Source: Planctomycetota bacterium (GTDB lineage Bacteria > Planctomycetota > Phycisphaerae > UBA1845 > Fen-1342). From it: a stretch of 46,423 nt of DNA. Below, in pieces: positions 33,209 to 41,046 of the stretch (positions within the stretch are counted from its first letter, which is position 1; every line of letters starts with the position of its first letter). The stretch spans positions 1-46,423 of the forward strand of contig JAHJAR010000250.1 in the NCBI GenBank assembly GCA_018814045.1, given 5' to 3'. A program made the position numbers and the translations under genes. Under the pieces are notes generated by a model. That model saw only the letters and a program-made list of their open reading frames with translations. It was not told the origin of the DNA and made no database searches.

Positions 33209-33646
33209 TTACGCCGACTCGACGGCGATCTGCTTGGGTTTGGCGGCTTCCGCCTTGGGCAGTCGCAGCATCAGCACGCCGTTGTCCAGCGCGGCTTCCA
33301 CTTTGTCCGCGTCCACTTCGTACGGCAGGGTGATGGAACGGGTGAACTCGCCGGTGCCGCGTTCGTGCCGGTGGTAGGCCCATTTGCCTTCCAGCGGTCC
33401 GCGCCGCCCCTTGACGGTTAGCTCGTTGCCGACGGTGAGGATCTCGAGGTCGTCCTTACTGACGCCCGGCACCTCGGCCTCTACACAGAGCGTGTCGCCG
33501 GCGTCCCAGACATTCATTGCCGGATAGGCCGCAGCACGTGCGAACGGCCGGCGTGACATCCCCGTGCCGAAGGCGTCGAACAGCCGGTCCATTTCCCGTC
33601 GCAGTTCGTCAAAGCGATTTGTCGGAAACATGATCTGACCAAACAC
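33209..33646 (-). CDS. hsp20: Small heat-shock protein (Hsp20), first in cluster, GTG start
   Basis: 145 aa. A GTG start at 33646 is preferred to the ATG at 33631 because only GTG has a ribosome site (AAAGGATGGTG about 6 nt upstream, similar to those of the two sister genes). The arm (FDELRREMDRLFDAFGTGM) precedes an alpha-crystallin domain (about 50-140; NVWDAGDTLCVEAEVPGV, ILTVGNELTVKGRRG, GEFTRSITLPYEVD, AALDNGVLMLRLPKAE) and the tail KQIAVESA. As first gene of the operon it is next to the regulatory region at 33647-33954. Confidence 0.92.
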   Translation of the reverse strand: MFGQIMFPTNRFDELRREMDRLFDAFGTGMSRRPFARAAAYPAMNVWDAGDTLCVEAEVPGVSKDDLEILTVGNELTVKGRRGPLEGKWAYHRHERGTGEFTRSITLPYEVDADKVEAALDNGVLMLRLPKAEAAKPKQIAVESA

Positions 33647-33954
33647 TGTAACACCATCCTTTTCGTTGCTATCTCAGTGCTTCGTTTGGCGGGCTCTTTG
33701 GGCCAACGCGAGTGTGGTTGCGACAGGTGTGCCAGAAGCGCGCCGGGTAGCCTATCGCCATAAGGGCAGTAATATCAATAGGTTACGGAATGTCCCGGCG
33801 CGGGTGTGCGTGAACGAAGTGGTGCCAGGTCGGTCATTTCGGCAGCCGTGTCTGTCGAGTCGGCAATGCCCCGAGTCGCGCAGCAAGTCCAACGATGAGC
33901 ACCGCCCGATTTGGACGGTGTGCAGTTGTTCCGCATTCACGAGCTGGCGCCAAC
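33647..33954. other. 308-bp region with the presumed hsp20 promoter
   Basis: An imperfect inverted repeat, CGTTTGGC-N10-GCCAACG, lies at 33683-33708, about 37-62 nt before the first hsp20 start. On the minus strand a TTGATA hexamer occurs in an AT-rich stretch at about 33770-33790, without a good -10. No CIRCE element (TTAGCACTC-N9-GAGTGCTAA) is present. Confidence 0.4.
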
Positions 33955-35325
33955 TCAGTCGCAGCTTGGAGGGGGCGCGCTGGCGTCGATCGGTGTGTCG
34001 AGCGAACCCGTGGAAGGCCGCACCGCGAGTGTTCGGATGCCCAGGGGGAATGCGCGGCGCGCGGTGTCTGCGATCCTGAGGAGCAAGGGGATCGTGGCCA
34101 CCCGGCCGATGGACGATGCCGCGAAGATCAGCATGTACGCCGTCTGCTGTCCGGCCAGCAGCTTCAGCACGAGGCCGCCGAGCAGGGAGCCGCCGACGAG
34201 GGCAACGGCGTTGATGAGGTTGAAGGCGGTTAGCACGCTGGTACGCTCGTCGTCGCGGATCGTATCCATCAGCATCAGGAACGTGCCCAATTCGTAGGCC
34301 CCCCACGCGACGCCGGCGCAGACCTGCACGGCACCCAAGAAGGGCAGCGACGTTGACACCAGCCAGAGTGCGGCCAAGGGCACGATGCCAATGCCCCCGA
34401 TGCAAAGCAGGCAGGCCGGACCGTAGCGCCGGGCGAGGCGTCCCAACGCCGGCATCGCCAGAATCTTCGCGGCGAAGGCCGTCGCAAGCAAAGATACGTA
34501 CGCGGCGTACGAGAACTCCACCTTTCGGAGCATGTAGGGCGTGAAATAGGGCCCGGCGATCTGCGTAACAAGCTGAACGAGGAACATGTATTTCAGCAGA
34601 CGGGCTTCACCATTGCCCAGCCGCCGGGCGAATTCACGAAGTGACACCGCCCGGTCATCGCGCGCGTTCAAGTCGGCTTCACGCTGAGTAGCCAGGAAAC
34701 CAGTGGAGATGAGCCGGAAGACGCCGGCGGCCGCGAACAGGCAAGCAAACCCACGCAAGGGCAGCCCACGGGCGGCGGTGGTTTGAAGCACGGCACCGCC
34801 AACCAAAAGTCCCGTCAGGACGGCCAACTGAGTGATCAGCGTGCGCGTTGCGAAGAATCTGGGGCGCACGGGACGGGGCACCAGCCGCCCGATCCAGGTG
34901 TTCCATGCCGGCCCCGCGGCCATTCCGGCCGACCAGTAGAGAGCGGCGACCATCAAGACGGCAGTGGTCGATATGTGTCCCAGTCCGGCCGCAATGACGA
35001 GTGGCAGGAGACTCAGCGATTGGATGGTCGCACACGCCAGCACCCACCGGCGGTGTGACCCGATCCTGCGGACCGCATGTGGCGACACGAGTTGGACCAC
35101 GGCGCCGACCAGGAGCGGCACCGTCGCGATCAGACCAGCAGTGACCTCGGTCAGACCCACCGCCAGGACGAACGCCGGCAGGTATGACTCGCCCAGGCCG
35201 ACCGTCAGGCTGAAAGCCGTGCCGTCCGCGACGCTGGCGCGCAGATCACGCCGACGCGGCTTCAAGCGCGCGCCGCGCGCGGGCATACACCCAGCGGCCG
35301 ATGCTGTTGCGGCAATTGAACTCAC
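33955..35325 (-). CDS. MFS permease, substrate unknown
   Basis: 456 aa from a GTG at 35325; an ATG at 35286 is the alternative, and neither has a strong ribosome site. Twelve hydrophobic segments are visible (GLGESYLPAFVLAVGLTEV near the start, GLIATVPLLVGAVVQL, VLMVAALYWSAGMAAGP and so on). The loop between helices 2 and 3 has HAVRRIGSHRRWVLAC, the MFS signature region (RxGxRR). The LGESYLPAF...G opening resembles MFS permeases often linked to VapC-like or Zn-binding neighbours, but I cannot name a substrate. The upstream DUF2934-type gene ends 15 nt before and may be co-transcribed. Confidence 0.82.
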   Translation of the reverse strand: MSSIAATASAAGCMPARGARLKPRRRDLRASVADGTAFSLTVGLGESYLPAFVLAVGLTEVTAGLIATVPLLVGAVVQLVSPHAVRRIGSHRRWVLACATIQSLSLLPLVIAAGLGHISTTAVLMVAALYWSAGMAAGPAWNTWIGRLVPRPVRPRFFATRTLITQLAVLTGLLVGGAVLQTTAARGLPLRGFACLFAAAGVFRLISTGFLATQREADLNARDDRAVSLREFARRLGNGEARLLKYMFLVQLVTQIAGPYFTPYMLRKVEFSYAAYVSLLATAFAAKILAMPALGRLARRYGPACLLCIGGIGIVPLAALWLVSTSLPFLGAVQVCAGVAWGAYELGTFLMLMDTIRDDERTSVLTAFNLINAVALVGGSLLGGLVLKLLAGQQTAYMLIFAASSIGRVATIPLLLRIADTARRAFPLGIRTLAVRPSTGSLDTPIDASAPPPSCD

Positions 35326-35340
35326 CGATCAGTCGTGGCG

Positions 35341-35550
35341 CTACGTTCGCAGAGACTCCGGGGAATCGTCCAACTCTCTCTCGGCCTGGAGCCAATCCGA
35401 GAGCTGGTCTCCGGGGAGGTTCGTCTGCATCCTGGCCTGGAAGATCTCGAACGCCCGCGCCCGCATCCCGTCTTTGGGTCTGACGGTGGTTGCGCGTTTT
35501 ACTTTGGCCGGCCGCTTATTGACGGTCTGTTTTGGCTTTGTCGTAGGCAC
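35341..35550 (-). CDS. DUF2934-type small protein
   Basis: 69 aa. A GTG start at 35550 is supported by AGGAG 8 nt upstream. The N-terminus is Lys/Arg-rich (TTKPKQTVNKRPAKVKRATTV). The core (residues 31-60, ARAFEIFQARMQ and DWLQAERELDD) matches the DUF2934 pattern of RAYEIWxxxG...WLxAExEL, here with an insertion in place of the usual short loop. Function unknown; such proteins are common in planctomycetes and proteobacteria. It precedes the MFS gene in the same direction. Confidence 0.72.
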   Translation of the reverse strand: MPTTKPKQTVNKRPAKVKRATTVRPKDGMRARAFEIFQARMQTNLPGDQLSDWLQAERELDDSPESLRT

Positions 35551-35660
35551 TTTGGGTACTCCTGATGCAAAAGTTCATGGAATTGTGCCGACAGCGCATT
35601 AGCCAGGCGTGAAATCTGCATTAAACAGCGCTAATGTACTGTCTCAGAAATAGCTTTCCT

Positions 35661-37166
35661 TCATTCGTCCACTGGTGGCAACTGCGACTCGTCTTCCGCG
35701 ACGACGATCTCACCCTTCTTCGGCTTCTTCCGGCGTTTGGCGGGAACTTTGGCTGACTGCTTGCGCTTCGCCTTTGGTGGCCGGCGGCCTTGTTTGACGT
35801 CTTCTTCAAAGGTCCTTTTGCGCCGCAGGATGTGGTGGTAGTGCTGGCCGAAGCGATGGGCTTCGTCGCGGACTTGCTGGAGCAGGCGCAGGGCCTCGTT
35901 GTTGCGGGCCAGCTTGTGCGGCTGGCTGCGGGCCTGGACGTAGATCAACTCCTCGCGTTTGGCCAAGGCGACGACCATCGGTGGCCTGACCGCGTCACCG
36001 CGCTCGGTCTCGATGGTGGTGTGCAGGCGCTCGAAGGCCTCCAGAGCCGCATGGAGCTGTCCCAGCCCGCCGTCGATCAGGATCACGTCCGGGAACAGCT
36101 CCTCGGCGATCGCGGCGTACTTGTAGCGCCGGGCCATCACCTCCCGGATCATAGCGTAGTCGTCCACGCCCTCGACAGACCTGATCTTGTACCGCCGATA
36201 GCCGTTCTTGAACGGCTTGCCGTCGATGAAGCAGACCAGCGCGCCCACCGATTCCTGACCGTGCAGCGTGGCGATGTCGATGCCCTCGATGACGCGCGGC
36301 GGTGTGGGCAGGTGCAGCAGACGCTGTAGCTGCTCGAGCCCGGCGCTCGGGTCGATGAAGAAGACCTCGGGCTGCACGTGGCTTTCCACATCTCCGCTGA
36401 GCGCAAGTGATTCGATGGCCTTGATGCGATCGCGGACAAGGGCGGCGTCCTCGTAGCGTCTTTCGCGGGCGGCCTGGTCCATCTCACGTTTCATCTGCCG
36501 CAACAGCGCGCTGCGTTTCGAGTTGAGCAGCTTGATGAGGCGTTTGATGTCGGCGCCGTAGGCCTCGCGGCTGATGAACGCCGCGCACGGCGCCGTGCAT
36601 TGGTCGATGGCGTGCAGCAGGCAGGGGCGGAAGAAGCGGCGTTTGTCGTCATCGGCGCGGATGTCGAGTTGGCAGGTGCGGTACTTGAATGCTCTTTGCA
36701 GGGCGTTAACCGCGTCGCGCAGGCCGGCGACGTTCGTGAAGGGGCCGAACAGCTTGCGGCCTTTAGCGCGCGGCTTGCGTGTCACAAAGACGCCGGGAAA
36801 ATCGTCGCCCGTAGTGATCTCGAGGTAGGGGAAGGTCTTGTCGTCCTTGAGCCGCTCGTTGTATTGCGGCTGGACGTCCTTGATCAGGCGGTTCTCGGCG
36901 AGCAGGGCATCGACTTCGGTCGCGCAATCGAGGAAGTCGATATCCTCGACCAGGGCTGCCATGTGGGCGATTTCCGGCCCGCGCGTGTTGAGCAGATCGG
37001 CCGAATCCTGGAAATAGCTGGCGACACGGGCACGCAGGTCGCGTGCCTTCCCGACGTACAGGACGCGTCCCTCGCGGTCTTTCATCAGGTACACGCCCGG
37101 CGTTTTGGGAAACAGCGCAATTCTCTCGCGCAGCCGGGCGATGCGTGGATCCACGTTCGCAGCCAT
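35661..37166 (-). CDS. uvrC: Excinuclease ABC subunit C, without the C-terminal HhH domain
   Basis: 501 aa. A GIY-YIG nuclease (about 17-95; PGVYLMKDREGRVLYVGKA) makes the 3' incision. A Cys cluster (C163, then CLLHAIDQCTAPC) matches the ligands of the [4Fe-4S] site described in UvrC. The UVR motif (about 215-245; AARERRYEDAALVRDRI) binds UvrB. The RNase-H-like 5' nuclease (about 275-450) has the acidic residues in EGIDIATLHG and ILIDGGLGQ and a His in FGQHYH. Typical UvrC (about 600 aa) ends in a tandem helix-hairpin-helix domain; here it is replaced by a Lys/Arg-rich tail of about 60 residues. A perfect -10 box lies right before the start. Confidence 0.95.
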   Translation of the reverse strand: MAANVDPRIARLRERIALFPKTPGVYLMKDREGRVLYVGKARDLRARVASYFQDSADLLNTRGPEIAHMAALVEDIDFLDCATEVDALLAENRLIKDVQPQYNERLKDDKTFPYLEITTGDDFPGVFVTRKPRAKGRKLFGPFTNVAGLRDAVNALQRAFKYRTCQLDIRADDDKRRFFRPCLLHAIDQCTAPCAAFISREAYGADIKRLIKLLNSKRSALLRQMKREMDQAARERRYEDAALVRDRIKAIESLALSGDVESHVQPEVFFIDPSAGLEQLQRLLHLPTPPRVIEGIDIATLHGQESVGALVCFIDGKPFKNGYRRYKIRSVEGVDDYAMIREVMARRYKYAAIAEELFPDVILIDGGLGQLHAALEAFERLHTTIETERGDAVRPPMVVALAKREELIYVQARSQPHKLARNNEALRLLQQVRDEAHRFGQHYHHILRRKRTFEEDVKQGRRPPKAKRKQSAKVPAKRRKKPKKGEIVVAEDESQLPPVDE

Positions 37167-37174
37167 ACCGCGGC

Positions 37175-37180
37175 ATTATA
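37175..37180 (-). promoter_or_regulatory. TATAAT -10 element of uvrC, suggesting a leaderless transcript
   Basis: On the minus strand TATAAT is followed by GCCGCGGT and then the uvrC ATG. A start site 6-8 nt after the -10 would fall at or next to the start codon. The -10 is embedded in a small dyad, GGCA-N-TATA-N-TGCC. No ribosome site precedes uvrC, which fits leaderless initiation. No -35 is evident. Confidence 0.45.
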
Positions 37181-37336
37181 CTGCCATGACACGCCGCGCT
37201 GGGGCCGATAGCGGCTGGCTGCCCCACGCCGGGGGAGATTCGGCGACGACAGCGTTTTCGGCGGGCGGTCCAGATGCTATCCTGGAAGGGTGGCAGAGCG
37301 TGAATTAGGTCCGTGACGACGCGCGGAGGATGGTCC

Positions 37337-38440
37337 ATGACGATGCGAGCGGGGATGAATCATTGCCTGAGGGTGGGGGTATGGGCCTTGGTCTGGTTGC
37401 TGGCGGCGGTGGTCGGCCTGGCGCAGGGCACGCCGGAGGGGTACTACGCCACCAGTCTCGTCGAGGAGGCGCAGTATCAGTGGGTGCTGGATGACATGCT
37501 GTACACGCACTACGGCGACGATCGCGGGTGGGGGCCCGAGCATGATCTCGCTCAGGCCAACATCCAGATGCTCTTCGAGGATTACGGTCTGGTGACCAAC
37601 TTGCACGCCTTCTTGTACTCGGGCTCGACCTACTACAACGTGGTGGGCGAGTTGCCGGGAACGGTGAGACCGGATGAGGTTTATATCATCGGGGCCCACT
37701 ACGATTCGGTCAGCAACCCGGGAGCGGATGACGACGCCAGCGGCGTGGCCGCCGTGCTCGAAATCGCCCGCCTGGTCTCACAGTGGGAATCAGAGGCGAC
37801 GATCCGATTCATCGCGTTCGACCGGGAGGAGCAGGGCACGGTCGGCAGCAGTCGCTACGCCAGTCTGCACGCGGATGACGACATCCGCGGCATGGTAGCC
37901 ATGGACATGATTGCGTATCGCGACGTGCCCGACTATCAGGCGCGTGTCTATGGTCGCAGCCAATCCAGCGAGCTGAAGCAGGCGCTCGGCGAGGCCCTGG
38001 CCGACTATGCGGGTGTGGTCGTGACGATTCATGGTAAGTTCGATGGGAGCGATCACGGGCCGTTCGAGCGCGAGGGTTTCGCCGCCTGTCTGCTACACGA
38101 GTTCTACACCGTCTCGAATCCGTATTACCATACGGCGCTGGATTCCGTCGATACGCCGGACTACATCGACTACCCCTACGCCACGGCGATGACCGCGGGC
38201 GTTCTGGGCTGGCTGGTGGAAGCCGCGGGTGTCACTCCGGACTATCCGTTGGGGGATTTGAACGGGAACTACGAGGTGAACGGATTCGACATTGATCCGT
38301 TCGTGCTCCTGCTGGACGACGAGGCCGCGTACCGGCAGGCGTATCCGCACATCGACCCCTACGAGGTGGGGGACATCAACGGTGACGGGTACATCAACGG
38401 ATTCGACATCGACCCGTTCATTCTCTTGCTGGGCGATTGA
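37337..38440 (+). CDS. Secreted M28 zinc peptidase with two dockerin-like repeats
   Basis: 367 aa. GGAGG lies 9 nt before ATG 37337. A signal peptide (about 1-33, VWALVWLLAAVVGLAQG) precedes an M28 aminopeptidase domain (about 40-300). Zinc and catalytic motifs are GAHYDS (His), DDDASG (bridging Asp), REEQGTVGS (catalytic Glu pair), VAMDMIAYRDV (Asp) and YYHTALDSVD (His). The C-terminus has two calcium-binding dockerin-like repeats, GDLNGNYEVNGFDIDPF and GDINGDGYINGFDIDPF, joined by about 27 residues. Such tails are a planctomycete feature and probably mediate attachment or export rather than cellulosome assembly. It is probably a secreted aminopeptidase. Confidence 0.92.
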   Translation: MTMRAGMNHCLRVGVWALVWLLAAVVGLAQGTPEGYYATSLVEEAQYQWVLDDMLYTHYGDDRGWGPEHDLAQANIQMLFEDYGLVTNLHAFLYSGSTYYNVVGELPGTVRPDEVYIIGAHYDSVSNPGADDDASGVAAVLEIARLVSQWESEATIRFIAFDREEQGTVGSSRYASLHADDDIRGMVAMDMIAYRDVPDYQARVYGRSQSSELKQALGEALADYAGVVVTIHGKFDGSDHGPFEREGFAACLLHEFYTVSNPYYHTALDSVDTPDYIDYPYATAMTAGVLGWLVEAAGVTPDYPLGDLNGNYEVNGFDIDPFVLLLDDEAAYRQAYPHIDPYEVGDINGDGYINGFDIDPFILLLGD

Positions 38441-38635
38441 CAGCGGCCGGGGAAAGGGTGAACAGGAGGTTGCGCCGAGGGCTTGCAAAGATGCCTGGCG
38501 ACGGTTAGAAAAGTCGCACCGGAGGCGCCGCAGGCGCATTCTTCGAGTGTAACCCCGATGGCATGCGGTGGGCTGATGCCTGCCGCTCTGACGGAATCGC
38601 GTCGTGGCCATCCCCGTGGCCGCACGGAGGCAGTA

Positions 38636-38824
38636 ATGGAAGAGTATCGGAAACTCAGGCAGCTCGTCGATGAGATTGCGGACGACATTGATAAGGCCTG
38701 TGGCGGGAACAAGGCCGCGGGGACGCGCGTCCGGAAGGCGATGCAGGATATCAAGAACGTTGCCCAGGATGTGCGCAAACGCGTCCTGGACATGCGCGGC
38801 GCCGAGGAATCGGCCACGTCCTAG
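38636..38824 (+). CDS. Histone H1-like (Hc1-type) DNA-binding protein
   Basis: 62 aa. GGAGG lies 5 nt before the ATG. The sequence (MEEYRKLRQLVDEIADDIDKA, CGGNKAAGTRVRKAMQDIKN, VRKRVLDMRG) matches the N-terminal half of chlamydial Hc1-like histone H1 homologues found across the PVC group, with the GNKAAGTRVRKA core. Hc1 binds and compacts the nucleoid. It lacks the long Lys/Ala tail of chlamydial Hc1, as is usual in the short PVC versions. The gene lies between the M28 gene and the FabZ-like gene. Confidence 0.88.
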   Translation: MEEYRKLRQLVDEIADDIDKACGGNKAAGTRVRKAMQDIKNVAQDVRKRVLDMRGAEESATS

Positions 38825-38875
38825 GCCTGGCGGCTCGCTGTTTCTGGTTCTCGTTCGCCTGCCTCCGGGTCGCCT

Positions 38876-39349
38876 ATGCCCCCGCTTGTTATATTGGACC
38901 CCGCCGCGCTCGATCTCTCGAAGCTGATCGCAGACCGGGACGAGATAATGCGGGTCAACCCGCATCGGCACGAGTTCGCGCTGTTGGACGCGGTCGTCTA
39001 CAGTGATCCGAAGGAGCGTGTTTGCGCCGGGTACTACGATGTTCGCGAAGACGCTTGGTGGACCCGCGGACACATACCTGGGCGGCCGCTGTTTCCCGGC
39101 GTGCTGATGATCGAAGTGGCCGCCCAACTCGTCAGCTATCTGACGCACGTCGTGTTGGATGACGATCGTTTCATCGGCTTTGCGGGGATCGACAGGGTCA
39201 AGTATCGCGGCACGGTTGAGCCGCCGTGCCGCTTCGTGGTGGTTGGCCGGGGGCTGGAAATCCGCCCCCGCCGCACGATCACCGCGGCGCAGGGCTTCGT
39301 GGGCACACGGATGGTGTTCGAGGCAACCATAACCGGAATGGCGGTCTAG
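38876..39349 (+). CDS. FabZ-like hotdog dehydratase
   Basis: 157 aa with the FabZ/FabA active-site region GHIPGRPLFPGVLMIEVAA, in which His (in GHIPG) and Glu (in MIEV) form the catalytic pair, followed by hotdog strands (RFIGFAGIDRVKYRGTVEPP, RFVVVGRGLEI). It would dehydrate 3-hydroxyacyl-ACP. The N-terminal part (PAALDLSKLIADRDEIMRVNPHRHEF) resembles other planctomycete FabZ-like paralogues involved in specialised lipid synthesis, so it may not be the housekeeping FabZ. The ribosome site is weak. It is followed after 59 nt by the UvrC-like gene. Confidence 0.85.
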   Translation: MPPLVILDPAALDLSKLIADRDEIMRVNPHRHEFALLDAVVYSDPKERVCAGYYDVREDAWWTRGHIPGRPLFPGVLMIEVAAQLVSYLTHVVLDDDRFIGFAGIDRVKYRGTVEPPCRFVVVGRGLEIRPRRTITAAQGFVGTRMVFEATITGMAV

Positions 39350-39408
39350 CCGATCGTCGCCGGCGCGGCCCAAATCAGCCTGAGCCAGGCTCGACAACGT
39401 GAGGCGTA

Positions 39409-40599
39409 ATGTCGTCGATGGGGCCAACCGCTGGTCTGCCTTCCGCCGATGCGCTGCCGGAGAATCACGCGTGGGAGGGACGCCCGGGCGACGCCGAGGT
39501 CACCCCGCTGCCCGGCTGCCCGGCTGTCTACCTGTTGAGCGATGCCGAGGGAGCCCCCGTTCAATTGGCCACCACGCAACAACTGCGCCGGGCGGTCAAG
39601 CTGCGCCTGGCCGACAGTTCGGAGCAACGCCGCGGGAAGGCGGATCTGGCAGAGATAGTGCGGCGGATAATGTGGCGGCGCGTGTATTCGCCTCTGGAGG
39701 GGCGTTGGTGGTACTACCGGTTGGCGCGGGAGATGTATCCGCGTGAGTACCGCCGGCTGGTCTCGTTCGGGCCGGCGTGGTTTCTACACGTGGACTGGAA
39801 CACGCCGTGTCCGGAACTCCGCGTCACGGAACGGATCTGGTGCCTGAGCGGAGCATTTGTAGGGCCATGGCCAACGCGCACGGCTTGCCAGCAGGCCTGG
39901 GACGGGCTGTGCGACCTCTTCGATCTTTGTCGTTATCCGGAGCAGGTTCGCCGCGCACCGAACGGCGAACGCTGTGCCTATGCGGACATGGGGCGGTGTG
40001 ACGCTGCGTGCGACGGGTCGGTCCCGCTGGCGGCTTACGTGGCACGCTGTCGGGCTGCATGGCAGTTCGCCAGTGGCGACGCCGAAGGTTGGATCGCGGT
40101 CGCCGAACGGGAGATGCGCGCGGCGGCGGCGGATCGGCGTTACGAGCGTGCGGGACAGATCAAACAGCAGCTTGCGTTTGCACGCCGCTGGCAGAGCCAG
40201 TGGGCTTCCGCGATTCGGTCATCGGAGGACTTTCGCTATCTGTTGGTGGTGCCCGTTACGCGCCGCAAGGCGAGTAAGCTCTTTCTGTTCCGGCTGGGCC
40301 ATCTCGTCGACAGCCCGGTCATTGCTGAGCGGCGACTGGTGCGTGAGGGTGTTCAATGGGTGACGGAGGAAGCCGGGCGAGTATCATCCGCGGTTGATCC
40401 GGTCGGGCGGATGGAACAGACGTGGCTCGTGGCCCACTTCATGCGCCACAGTGAGAGCCGTGGAGCGCTCATCGTGCCATTGCCGAGGGCGGGAGTGCCG
40501 GCGGACCTGGAGCAAGTGTTGCAGGATCATCTGGAGCAGCGCCATGGTGGGGGGGGTGACGGGGGCGACAACAGCCCTGAGGTAGCGGAGGAGCGATGA
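39409..40599 (+). CDS. UvrC-like protein with degenerate GIY-YIG domain and no RNase H domain
   Basis: 396 aa. Residues about 33-100 align with a GIY-YIG domain (PGCPAVYLLSDAEGAPVQLATTQQLRRAV), but the G-I-Y reads A-V-Y and the YIG strand reads VQLAT, so the nuclease Tyr pair is not intact. Residues about 170-205 contain the UvrC-type Cys cluster (LCRYPEQV, RCAYADMGRCDAAC). About 240-265 resemble a UVR/UvrB-binding helix pair (AAADRRYERAGQIKQQLAFAR). The C-terminal nuclease is replaced by an unrelated beta-rich region. It has the 'Cho/UvrC-like' topology with dead catalytic sites. It may modulate excision repair or bind UvrB. GAGGCG lies just before the ATG. Confidence 0.75.
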   Translation: MSSMGPTAGLPSADALPENHAWEGRPGDAEVTPLPGCPAVYLLSDAEGAPVQLATTQQLRRAVKLRLADSSEQRRGKADLAEIVRRIMWRRVYSPLEGRWWYYRLAREMYPREYRRLVSFGPAWFLHVDWNTPCPELRVTERIWCLSGAFVGPWPTRTACQQAWDGLCDLFDLCRYPEQVRRAPNGERCAYADMGRCDAACDGSVPLAAYVARCRAAWQFASGDAEGWIAVAEREMRAAAADRRYERAGQIKQQLAFARRWQSQWASAIRSSEDFRYLLVVPVTRRKASKLFLFRLGHLVDSPVIAERRLVREGVQWVTEEAGRVSSAVDPVGRMEQTWLVAHFMRHSESRGALIVPLPRAGVPADLEQVLQDHLEQRHGGGGDGGDNSPEVAEER

Positions 40600-41046
40600 C
40601 GTCACAAAAAGCGTGATTGTCTTTGACAGCGGCCGAAACGGGGGCGATACTTGCTATTAGAGGCTCTGTTACTACACGGGTTCGCCGCGTCGTCGCGCGG
40701 CGGACCGATTACTGCCGTGGTTCACTATTGGGCTGGGGACAGGCAGGTTGGTAGCGGAGGTCAACGACAACGCCTGCCGACGCTAAGCGTTCGTGTCGTG
40801 TGGCTCCCGGCCCGGCGAGTGACCAGAGGCAGATCGGGAAGAAGTGGCCGAGTCAGTGTTCAGCAGGCACTCAGGTTCGGGCGGTTACTCGAAGCGGGGC
40901 GAAGCTGCCCGCATGATGCAAACGAAACCACGGCCTGCACCGTCTTGCTGACGCTGACCGGCCGATGTTGGAATACCCGGGCGAGGGGGGATGACGCGCC
41001 CGGTTCGTAAAGCACCGACCAGGGCGGCGACTGTGACGCCAAGGCT
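40600..41046. other. 447-bp intergenic region with an orphan promoter-like signal
   Basis: A sigma-70-like promoter candidate at 40623-40651 points rightward, but no convincing ORF follows: a 119-codon frame from 40651 is Arg/Gly-rich and featureless. wbpA converges on this region from the right. Small RNA transcription is possible. Confidence 0.4.
40623..40651 (+). promoter_or_regulatory. Orphan promoter-like element
   Basis: A perfect TTGACA (40623-40628), a 17-nt spacer and GATACT (40646-40651, 4 of 6 to TATAAT). A start would be near 40658. In a GC-rich background a perfect -35 at the optimal spacing is noteworthy, but the -10 is weak. Confidence 0.35.

Noticed and set aside
33647..33800. 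Search for a CIRCE or sigma-32-type heat-shock promoter before the hsp20 genes
   Set aside because: Neither TTAGCACTC-N9-GAGTGCTAA nor a CTTGAA/CCCCAT pair is present; only an unspecific inverted repeat was found.
40758..40786. A string AACGACAACGCCTGCC...TAA resembling a tmRNA tag reading frame (AxNDN...)
   Set aside because: No tRNA-like acceptor ends, no T-loop GTTCRA and no G-rich 5' end occur at tmRNA-like distances on either strand.
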